From: Solirubrobacterales bacterium
GTDB lineage: Bacteria; Actinomycetota; Thermoleophilia; Solirubrobacterales; 70-9
Assembly: GCA_009379895.1 (NCBI GenBank)
Contig: WHSW01000002.1
Coordinates: 1 to 62,925 of the forward strand
Length of the DNA: 62,925 nucleotides
Direction: 5' to 3'
The notes under the pieces were generated by a model, which saw only the letters and a list, made by a program, of their open reading frames with translations, did no database searches and was not told the DNA's origin. Of this stretch, positions 8,539-15,307 are shown one piece after another. The position numbers and the translations under genes were made by a program. Each line of letters starts with the position of its first letter. Position 1 is the first letter of the stretch.

Positions 8539-8987
8539 CGGTCGGTTCGCACAATCGGATCGAGGTCCTACACGGGGTCAACCTGAACGCGCTCGGCCGC
8601 CGCGACCCCGAGCACTATGGTGATCTGACCTTGGGCGAGGTGGAGACGAAGGTGAAGCGGTTCGGGCGCGAGCTCAACCTCGAGGTGACGTTCTTTCAGA
8701 CCAACCACGAGGGCGAGTTCGTCGAGCGCCTGCACCGCCTGCCCGACGCGGCGGACGGGGCGATCCTCAACGCCGGGGCCTGGACGCACTACAGCTACGC
8801 GATCCGCGACGCCCTCGAGATCACCGACCTGCCGGCGGTGGAGGTCCATCTCTCCGACGTCGACTCGCGCGAGGAGTGGCGGCGGCGCTCGGTCTTCGAC
8901 GGCCTGGTGATCGCCAAGGTCGCCGGCAAGGGAGCCGACGGCTATCGCGAGGCGCTCGAGCTGCTGCACGAGAGGCTCGCCCGATGA
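8535..8987 (+). CDS. aroQ: Type II 3-dehydroquinate dehydratase
   Basis: 150 residues, the family length. It dehydrates 3-dehydroquinate to 3-dehydroshikimate (step 3). Catalytic features visible: ALGRRDPEHYG with the reactive Arg and Tyr, NHEGEF near residue 57, NAGAWTHYS and EVHLSDVDSREEWR with the catalytic His. The usual N-terminal NGPNLN reads HGVNLN here, a first-position Asn to His change, but the second Asn is kept, so activity is expected. GTG start overlaps the aroKB stop (GTGA), implying coupled translation. Confidence 0.94.
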   Translation: MTVGSHNRIEVLHGVNLNALGRRDPEHYGDLTLGEVETKVKRFGRELNLEVTFFQTNHEGEFVERLHRLPDAADGAILNAGAWTHYSYAIRDALEITDLPAVEVHLSDVDSREEWRRRSVFDGLVIAKVAGKGADGYREALELLHERLAR

Positions 8988-9018
8988 GCCCTTCGGCGCG
9001 CAGCGCGAGCGAGGGCCT

Positions 9019-10125
9019 GTGAGCGTGTCCCTCGCCGCACGGGCGGACCGCCTGGCCGAGGTCGTCGCGGGGGAGGGCCTCGACCAGCTGATCGTCGGCG
9101 ATCTGGTCCGTCCCGGAGACTCGAGCCCCGACGCGAGCGCCAGCGCCCGCTGGCTGACCGGCTTCACCGGGACCAGCGCGCTCGCGATCGTCGGCCCGCG
9201 GGCGCGGATGTTCATCACCGACTTTCGCTACACCGAGCGCGCCGAGCGCGAGGTCGACGGCGCCTTCGAGCGCGTCACCGCGAGCTCGCGGCTGCTGCCC
9301 GAGCTGGCCTCGCACCTCGAGGGCAGGGTCGGCTTCGACGACGCGGCGACCAGCGTCGCCAGCCTGGGCAAGCTCGAGGAGAAGCTCGCCGACGGCATCG
9401 AGCTGGTCGCCACGACCGGCCTCGTCGAGCGGCTTCGCCGCCAGAAGGACGAGGGCGAGCAGGAGGCGATCGCCGAGGCCGCACGGCTCGCCGACGAGGT
9501 CTACGAGTCGGTGCTCGCACCCGGCCTGGCCGGGCGCAGCGAGCGCCAGGTCGCGCGCGCGGCGGAGGCGCGGATCCGCGAGCTCGGCGGCGAGCCGTCG
9601 TTTCCGGCGATCGTCGCGGCGGGGAGCAACGGCGCCCTGCCGCACGCCGAGCCCTCCGAGCGCGAGATCGCGTCCGGTGAGCTGGTCGTCTGGGACATGG
9701 GCGCAAAGCTCGATGGTTACTGCTCGGACTGCACGCGCACCTTCGCCGTCGGCGAGCCGGGCGGCGAGGCGCGCGACGTCTACGAGCTCGTGCGCCGCGC
9801 GCAGGCCGCGGGGCTGGACGCGGTCCGCGCCGGGGTCGGCGGCGCCGAGGCCGACGAGGTGGCCCGCGCGCTGATTCGCGACGCGGGCCATGGCGAGCGG
9901 TTCGGGCACGGGCTTGGCCACGGGGTCGGGCTCGAGATCCACGAGTCGCCGCGGCTCGGCCCGCGCTCCGAGGACGAGCTGCTGGCCGGCGACGTGGTCT
10001 CGGTCGAGCCCGGCGTCTACGTCGGGGGCAGCTTCGGGGTGCGGATCGAGGACCTCGTCGTGGTCACCGAGGACGCGTGCCGGAACCTCAGCACGCTGCC
10101 CAAGGAGCTGCGACTGGTCGACTGA
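9019..10125 (+). CDS. Xaa-Pro aminopeptidase/dipeptidase (M24 family)
   Basis: 368 residues. It has a creatinase-like N-terminal domain (1-130) and a pita-bread catalytic domain with all five metal ligands in order: the two Asp of WDMGAKLDGYCSDCTRTF, the His of GHGLGHGVGLEIHE, the Glu of SVEPGVYV and the Glu of GVRIEDLVVV. It removes N-terminal residues ahead of proline or splits X-Pro dipeptides in the cytoplasm. In actinomycetes this gene typically sits between aroQ and efp; here about 8 kb of other genes separate it from efp. A GAGGG motif precedes the GTG start. Confidence 0.92.
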   Translation: MSVSLAARADRLAEVVAGEGLDQLIVGDLVRPGDSSPDASASARWLTGFTGTSALAIVGPRARMFITDFRYTERAEREVDGAFERVTASSRLLPELASHLEGRVGFDDAATSVASLGKLEEKLADGIELVATTGLVERLRRQKDEGEQEAIAEAARLADEVYESVLAPGLAGRSERQVARAAEARIRELGGEPSFPAIVAAGSNGALPHAEPSEREIASGELVVWDMGAKLDGYCSDCTRTFAVGEPGGEARDVYELVRRAQAAGLDAVRAGVGGAEADEVARALIRDAGHGERFGHGLGHGVGLEIHESPRLGPRSEDELLAGDVVSVEPGVYVGGSFGVRIEDLVVVTEDACRNLSTLPKELRLVD

Positions 10126-10174
10126 TGTGGCCGGCGCCGGGCTAGAAGCCGCGCCGTGGGGGTAGGACTCAGCG

Positions 10175-11239
10175 ATGGCATCCGATCTCGGCCACAATCT
10201 GGCCCGCGAGCTGGCCCGGTGGCGCCCCCCGCAGGGCGTCGTCTCCGCCTACGTCCACATCGACCCGGGCGACCGGGGCGGGGGCTGGCGGATCGGGCTG
10301 CGCGACGCGCTCGCGGGGGCCGACGAGGACGCCGCGCGCCGGGTCCTGCGGCGCTTCGAGGACGACGCGCCGCCGAGCGGGCGGACGCAGATCGGCTTCG
10401 TCGAGGTCGATGGCGACCGGCGCGAGATCTGGCACGGGGTCCAGCTCGAGCTCGGCCGCACCGAGGTCGTGCAGGCGTCGCGGCCCCACCTGGCGCCGCT
10501 GATGCGGATCCTCGACCAGGGCTGGCCGGTCGGCGTCGTGGTGCTCGCGCTCGAGCGCATCCGGGTGCTCGAGTGGCGGCTCGCCGAGATCTCCGAGCTC
10601 GCCGGGTGGGAGCTCGAGCTCACCGACCTCGACTGGCGCGAGCGCAAGGCCCCGCAGCGCAACCCACAGGCGGGCGGCACCGGGGCGGGCGCCGCCGGTC
10701 GCGACCAGCATGCGCAGCGGCTCGAGCAGAACCGCGAGAGCTTCCTCAAGCACGCCGGGCACCTGCTCGTCGCGCGCTACGGCGAGCGTCCATGGCGCCG
10801 GGTGATCGTGATCGGCGCCAACGACCGCCCGAAGCTCTTCGTCGCCGGCATGGGCGGGCGGGCCGAGCTCGCGCACGAGGTCCCGCACGACCTGATCGGG
10901 GCCGGCGCCACGGCGATCGGCGAGCGGGTCGGCGAGGAGGTCGAGCACCTCAACCGCAGCCGTGAGGAGGAGCTGATCGCGCGCCTGGAGTCGGCGGTCA
11001 ACGCCAAGCGCGGCGCGGCGTTCGGGCCCGAGAAGGTCGACGAGGCGCTCGAGCAGGCCCGGGTGCGGCACCTGATCTTCGACGCGACCCGCGACTGGGC
11101 GCGCCACGACGGGGTCGCGCTCGTCGACCCGATGATCGAGCGCGCGCTCGATACCGACGCCGAGGTGACCCCGGTCGACGGCCTGGCGGCGAGCTCGCTG
11201 TCGAGCCACGGCGGGGTCGCGGCCCTGCTTCGCTACTAG
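10175..11239 (+). CDS. baeRF-type (bacterial archaeo-eukaryotic release factor-like) protein
   Basis: 354 residues. The protein resembles the bacterial eRF1-like (baeRF/VLRF-related) group: an N-terminal alpha/beta domain (residues 1-170, SAYVHIDPGDRGGGW, VGVVVLALERIRVLEW), a central domain with KHAGHLLVARYGERPWRRVIVIG (190-215), and a C-terminal alpha/beta segment with VRHLIFDATRD (290-300). Relatives are thought to act on ribosomes or peptidyl-tRNA. A near-match -10, TAGGAC at 10163-10168, ends 6 nt before the ATG. It sits between the Xaa-Pro peptidase and, further on, efp and nusB, a translation-flavoured context. Family assignment is from motif memory, not a search. Confidence 0.65.
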   Translation: MASDLGHNLARELARWRPPQGVVSAYVHIDPGDRGGGWRIGLRDALAGADEDAARRVLRRFEDDAPPSGRTQIGFVEVDGDRREIWHGVQLELGRTEVVQASRPHLAPLMRILDQGWPVGVVVLALERIRVLEWRLAEISELAGWELELTDLDWRERKAPQRNPQAGGTGAGAAGRDQHAQRLEQNRESFLKHAGHLLVARYGERPWRRVIVIGANDRPKLFVAGMGGRAELAHEVPHDLIGAGATAIGERVGEEVEHLNRSREEELIARLESAVNAKRGAAFGPEKVDEALEQARVRHLIFDATRDWARHDGVALVDPMIERALDTDAEVTPVDGLAASSLSSHGGVAALLRY

Positions 11240-11245
11240 CGCAAC

Positions 11246-11251
11246 TAGACT
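11246..11251 (+). promoter_or_regulatory. -10 element of the PEBP gene
   Basis: TAGACT lies 34 nt before the start codon. Unlike most units here this one has a leader with a good Shine-Dalgarno (AAGGAG, 11276-11281) 4 nt before the ATG. Confidence 0.55.
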
Positions 11252-11285
11252 GCCGCCCGCGCGACGGCGAGACAGAAGGAGCGGC

Positions 11286-11921
11286 ATGGCGATCACGGTC
11301 GAGAGCGAGAGCATCACCCACGGCGAGCGGGTCCCCGACGCGCACGCGTTCGGCGTCCCCGACGGCGAGGGCGGGGCCGCCCCCGCCGGCGGCAACCGCA
11401 GCCCGCACCTGCGCTGGTCGGGCGCCCCGGAGGGCACCGCGTCGTTCGCGATCCTGGTCGTCGACCCCGACGTCCCCGCCGACCCCACCGACGTCAACCA
11501 ACCCGGCACGGCGATCCCCGAGGACGCCGAGCGCGTCGACTTCGCCCACTGGCTGGTCGTCGATGTCCCCGCCGAGGTCACCGAGCTCGGTGAGGGCGCG
11601 GGCTCGGATGGGGTCGTGATCGGCGGCAAGGAGCCGGGCGAGACGTCGTTCGGCGGGGTCGCGGGCGCCAACGGCTTCACCGCCTTCCTCGCCGGCGACG
11701 AGCAGATGGGGGGGACCTACGGCCACTACGACGGCCCCTTCCCGCCCTTCAACGACGAGCGCCTGCACCACTACCACTTCCGCGTCTACGCGCTCGACAC
11801 CCCGAGCCTGGAGCTGTCGGGGGCGTTCGAGCTCGACGACCTCTACGAGGCGATCGAGGGCCGCGTCCTCGACCAGGGCGAGGTCGTCGCCACCTACAGC
11901 CTGCACCCGGATCGGTTGTAA
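11286..11921 (+). CDS. YbhB/YbcL (PEBP, Raf kinase inhibitor-like) family protein
   Basis: 211 residues, slightly longer than the 150-190 usual for the bacterial family. The ligand-pocket motifs are present: HLRWSG near residue 40, VVDPDVP (58-64), FAHWLVVDVP (85-95), the TYGHYDGPFPPFNDERLHHYHFRVYALD block near 147. The cellular role of bacterial PEBP proteins is poorly known. It has its own promoter and a strong Shine-Dalgarno, so it is probably well translated. It is followed 26 nt later by the NHL protein gene. Confidence 0.9.
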   Translation: MAITVESESITHGERVPDAHAFGVPDGEGGAAPAGGNRSPHLRWSGAPEGTASFAILVVDPDVPADPTDVNQPGTAIPEDAERVDFAHWLVVDVPAEVTELGEGAGSDGVVIGGKEPGETSFGGVAGANGFTAFLAGDEQMGGTYGHYDGPFPPFNDERLHHYHFRVYALDTPSLELSGAFELDDLYEAIEGRVLDQGEVVATYSLHPDRL

Positions 11922-11947
11922 GTGAGCACGAGCGATTGGGGCGGACG

Positions 11948-13207
11948 ATGACCGCGCCTCGGCGGCTGGCTCGCCCTCTGACCCGGCTGACTCGCCCTCT
12001 GACCCGGCTGGCTCGCCCTCTGACCTCGCTGGCGCTCGCGGCGGCCGCGCTGGTCGTGTGGGCGAGCCCGGCCGGCGCGACGCAGTTCGACTTCGAGCGC
12101 GAGTGGGGCGCGACGCTGCCCCACGGCATCGCCGTCGACCGGCAATCGAACGTCTACGTCGCCGAGACGGAGAACGACCGACTCCGCAAGTTCACCGCCG
12201 ACGGCGACCTGCTGGCGACCTGGGGTGGCCCGGGCACGGGCCCGGGCCAGTTCGACGACCCGCGGGGCATCGCGGTCGGGCCCGATGGGAGCGTCTACGT
12301 CGCCGACTACCTCAACGGGCGGATCCAGGTGTTCACCGCCGCGGGCTCCTTCGTCCGGGAGTTCGGCCTCCCGGTCGACTGGGGCCCGTTCGACCTCGGC
12401 CTCGACGCGCAGGGAAACGCCTACGTCGTCGACCTCGTCAACGACGTGGTCCACAAGTTCACCCCGACCGGGGACTACGTCGGAACCCTCGGCGGGCCCG
12501 GGGCCGGCGACGGGCAATTCGACCAGCCGGTCGCGATCGCCGTCGACCAGCAGGCCAACCTCTACGTCGCCGACCGCGGCAACCATCGGATCCAGAGGTT
12601 CACCTCCACGGGGGCCTTCCTCGGCAAGTGGGGACAGCAGGGAGCGGCCGACGGGCAGTTCGACTTCCTCTACGGGGTCGCCGTCGGGCCGCGGGGGAAC
12701 GTCTACGTCTCCGACAGCTCGGGCCTGGGCCGGGTCCAGGAGTTCACCCCCTCCGGCGCCTTCGTGGCCAGGGTGCCGGAGCGCTTCGGCGACCACGACT
12801 ACCTCAACGACCCGTGGGACCTCGACCTCGACCCACGCGGCAACCTCTACGTCGCCGACGCGAGCCAGGCCAACCGGATCGTCAAGTTCCGCCCGGTCGG
12901 CGCCTCGGCGGGCAAGGCGCGGATCCGCGGCGGATCGCTTCGCTATCGCAAGGGCAAGATCAAGGTCAAGGTCGCCTGCTCGGCGGGCGCCGAGTGCGCC
13001 GGCAAGCTTCAGGTCCGCAAGCGCAAGCTGAAGGTCGCCAAGCGTTCCTACGAGATCGGCGCCGGCAAGACCCGCAAGGTCGCCTCGAGGCCGACGAAGA
13101 AGGGCCGCCGGCTGCTCGAGCGCGTCGAGAAGGTCAAGGTCAAGGTCGAGCTGCGCCCCGAGGGCGGCGGCGAGAAGGTGACCAGGAAGCTCGAGCTGCG
13201 CGGCTGA
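11948..13207 (+). CDS. Exported NHL-repeat beta-propeller protein with basic C-terminal module
   Basis: 419 residues. A signal peptide (residues ~1-42, ending near SPAGAT) precedes six NHL-type blades; each shows a variant of GIAVDxxxNVYVADxxNxRIQxFTxxGxF, as in residues 50-300. The last ~100 residues are a Lys/Arg-rich beta module (KVKVACSAGAECAGKLQVRK and on). NHL propellers usually bind proteins or carbohydrates; no catalytic site is evident. The ATG at 11948 is preferred over the TTG at 11936. The n-region is built from three 21-nt tandem repeats (RLTRPLT-like), an unusual origin for a signal peptide. Confidence 0.87.
   Translation: MTAPRRLARPLTRLTRPLTRLARPLTSLALAAAALVVWASPAGATQFDFEREWGATLPHGIAVDRQSNVYVAETENDRLRKFTADGDLLATWGGPGTGPGQFDDPRGIAVGPDGSVYVADYLNGRIQVFTAAGSFVREFGLPVDWGPFDLGLDAQGNAYVVDLVNDVVHKFTPTGDYVGTLGGPGAGDGQFDQPVAIAVDQQANLYVADRGNHRIQRFTSTGAFLGKWGQQGAADGQFDFLYGVAVGPRGNVYVSDSSGLGRVQEFTPSGAFVARVPERFGDHDYLNDPWDLDLDPRGNLYVADASQANRIVKFRPVGASAGKARIRGGSLRYRKGKIKVKVACSAGAECAGKLQVRKRKLKVAKRSYEIGAGKTRKVASRPTKKGRRLLERVEKVKVKVELRPEGGGEKVTRKLELRG
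11963..12025 (+). repeat. 21-nt tandem repeat x3 in the signal-peptide coding region
   Basis: Copies at 11963-11983, 11984-12004 and 12005-12025 differ at one position. Each encodes a 7-residue Arg/Leu/Pro unit in the n-region of the NHL protein signal peptide, and each adds positive charge. Confidence 0.95.
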
Positions 13208-13220
13208 GCGCGCCGGATCG

Positions 13221-14270
13221 TCAGCGGCTCAGGTCGACGTCGGCGTCGACCGAGGTCGCGAAGGCGACCAGGAGCTCGATCACCGCCTCGACGTCACGCA
13301 GGTCGACCGTCTCGACCGGCGAGTGCATGTAGCGCAGCGGGATCGAGACCAGCCCGGTCGCGATCCCGGCGCGTGAAATCTGGTAGGCGTCGGCGTCGGT
13401 GCGTGTCCAGCGCCCCGAGGCCTCGACCGTGTGCTCGATCCCCTCGCGCTCGGCGGTCGCGGCGAGCAGCTCGAAGACGCGGGGCGAGAGCGTCGAGCCG
13501 CGGGCCAGCACCGGGCCGGAGCCGAGCGCGTGGCTGCCGGTCTCCTTCTCGTCGACCCCGGGCGCGTCGGTGGCGTGGGTGACGTCGACGACCACGGCGA
13601 TGTCGGGCTCGAGCGCGTAGGCCGAGGTCTTGGCGCCGTTCAGCCCGATCTCCTCCTGGGCGGCGGCGACCCCGGCGACGCTGCCCGCGAGGCCACTGCG
13701 CTCGTGCGAGCGGCGGGCGACCTCGAGCGCGACGTAGGCGCCGAGGCGGTTGTCCATCGAGCGCGAGACGAGCCGTTCGGCGGCGAGCGGCACCGGCTCG
13801 GCGGCGATCACCACCGGGTCGCCGATCCCGATCAGCCCCAGGGCCTGGTCGCGATCCGCCGCGCCGACGTCGATGTGCAGGCCGGCGAGCTCGACCGCCT
13901 TGCTGCGCTGATCCTCCTTGAGCAGGTGGATCGGCCGGCGGCCGATCACGCCGGGCACCGGCCCGTCGCGCCCCTGGATCTCGACCCGCTGGCCGACCAG
14001 GATCTGGGGGTCCCAGCCGCCGATCGGGGCGAAGTAGGCGAAGCCCTTCTCGTCGACGTGGGTGATCGCCAGGCCGATCTCGTCGATGTGGCCGACGATC
14101 GCGACCAGCGGCCGCGCCTCGCCGACGCGGGCGATCGAGGAGCCGATCCGGTCGGTCTCGAGCTCGGCGAACGACGCCGCCTCGCGCCACACCGCGCTCG
14201 CGGGCTCCTCGTAGCCGGACGGCGCGGGCGCGCGCAGCAACCGGTCGAGCAGCTCGGGCACCTCACTCAT
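13221..14270 (-). CDS. M42-family metallopeptidase (glutamyl aminopeptidase/deblocking aminopeptidase type)
   Basis: 349 residues. Dinuclear zinc ligands are visible in order: His/Asp in GHIDEIGL, Asp in SMDNRLGAY, the Glu pair in AAQEEIGLNGA, Asp in VVDVTHATD and His in RYMHSPVE. M42 enzymes are large cytoplasmic tetrahedral aminopeptidases that finish peptide breakdown. The ATG at 14270 is chosen because a TAGGGT -10 (14278-14283, minus strand) ends 7 nt upstream; the GTG at 14279 would lie inside that hexamer. It converges with the NHL gene, with 13 nt between stops. Confidence 0.92.
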   Translation of the reverse strand: MSEVPELLDRLLRAPAPSGYEEPASAVWREAASFAELETDRIGSSIARVGEARPLVAIVGHIDEIGLAITHVDEKGFAYFAPIGGWDPQILVGQRVEIQGRDGPVPGVIGRRPIHLLKEDQRSKAVELAGLHIDVGAADRDQALGLIGIGDPVVIAAEPVPLAAERLVSRSMDNRLGAYVALEVARRSHERSGLAGSVAGVAAAQEEIGLNGAKTSAYALEPDIAVVVDVTHATDAPGVDEKETGSHALGSGPVLARGSTLSPRVFELLAATAEREGIEHTVEASGRWTRTDADAYQISRAGIATGLVSIPLRYMHSPVETVDLRDVEAVIELLVAFATSVDADVDLSR

Positions 14271-14301
14271 CGGCGGCACCCTAGCGGGCGCGGCACCTCG
14301 G

Positions 14302-15297
14302 CTAACCGGCCGGGCCGTCGGCTCCGGTCAGGACGACGACCTTGCCGGCCACCCCGTCGTCCTCCATGAGCCGGTGCGCGTCGGCGATCTCGTCGAGCTC
14401 GAAGACGCGCGCGAGGCCGTCGCGATAGCGCCCCGACTCGACCGCCTCGACGATCGCCTGCAGTGGCTCGCGGTAGGCGTCGTCGCTGACCTCGATGCTG
14501 CCGAAGGTGGCGAACGAGGCTCCCGCGGCCGCGACCGCCGCGCGCGCGGAGTCGACGTCCCAGCTCTCGGCGAGGTAGCCGCTCAGGCAGACGCGGCCCC
14601 CCGAGCGCACGGCGGCGACGCTGTCGGCGATCACTCGCGGCCCGACCAGCTCGAAGAGCGCGTCGACGCCGTCGGGGGCGATCCGGCGCACCTCCTCCGC
14701 GATCGAGCCGGGGTCGATGACCACGTGATCGGCGCCCTGCTCCTCCATTGCGGCGCGCTTGGCCTCCTGCCGCGTGGTCGCGATCACCGTCGCGCCGAGC
14801 TCGGACGCGATCGTGATCGCGGCCATCCCGACCGAGGAGCTGCCGCCACGGACCAGGATCGTCTCGCCGCGCTCGAGGCGGAGCGTCTTGACCACCGAGC
14901 CCCAGGCCGTGGCGAACGTCTCGGGCAGGGCGGCGAGCCGCGACCAGGGCAGGGTGGTCGAGATCGGGATCACGTGCTCGCGCGGGAGCAGGGCGCACTC
15001 GGCGTAGCCGCCGTCGAACTCGCGGCCCATGCCGCCCATCGCGGCGACCACGGTCCGGCCCGGCTCGAGATCCGAGCCGGGCGCCTCGGCCACCTCGCCC
15101 ACGCACTCGATCCCGAGCACGCGCGGGAACCTCACCGCGTCGCCGGAGTCCCCGCGCCTGGTGCCGAGCTCCGAGCGGTTGAGGCCGAAGCCCCGAACCC
15201 GGACCAGCACCCACCCCGGCCGCGCCTCGGGGGTTGGGCGCTCCTCGACTCGCAGCACCTCGGGGCCACCGGGCTCGGAGACGACGGCCGCCCTCAT
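14302..15297 (-). CDS. Zinc-type/quinone oxidoreductase (MDR superfamily)
   Basis: 331 residues, the family length. GroES-like N-terminal domain (residues 1-120, LNRSELGTRRGD, GIECVGEV) and a Rossmann domain with ILVRGGSSSVGMAAITIASELGATVIATTR near residue 150. No structural zinc Cys cluster is seen, so it fits the quinone oxidoreductase branch: NAD(P)H-dependent reduction of quinones or enones. The ATG at 15297 starts the conserved MRAAVV sequence; the extension to 15441 is antisense-like. It follows the exported hydrolase by 10 nt on the same strand, so co-transcription is likely. Confidence 0.9.
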   Translation of the reverse strand: MRAAVVSEPGGPEVLRVEERPTPEARPGWVLVRVRGFGLNRSELGTRRGDSGDAVRFPRVLGIECVGEVAEAPGSDLEPGRTVVAAMGGMGREFDGGYAECALLPREHVIPISTTLPWSRLAALPETFATAWGSVVKTLRLERGETILVRGGSSSVGMAAITIASELGATVIATTRQEAKRAAMEEQGADHVVIDPGSIAEEVRRIAPDGVDALFELVGPRVIADSVAAVRSGGRVCLSGYLAESWDVDSARAAVAAAGASFATFGSIEVSDDAYREPLQAIVEAVESGRYRDGLARVFELDEIADAHRLMEDDGVAGKVVVLTGADGPAG

Positions 15298-15307
15298 CGC
15301 GCGCGGC

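Noticed and set aside
10169-11680. Minus-strand frame of 503 codons opposite the baeRF and PEBP genes
   Set aside because: Repetitive Val/Gly/Asp/Arg composition with no start signal; the plus-strand genes have motifs, a promoter and a Shine-Dalgarno.
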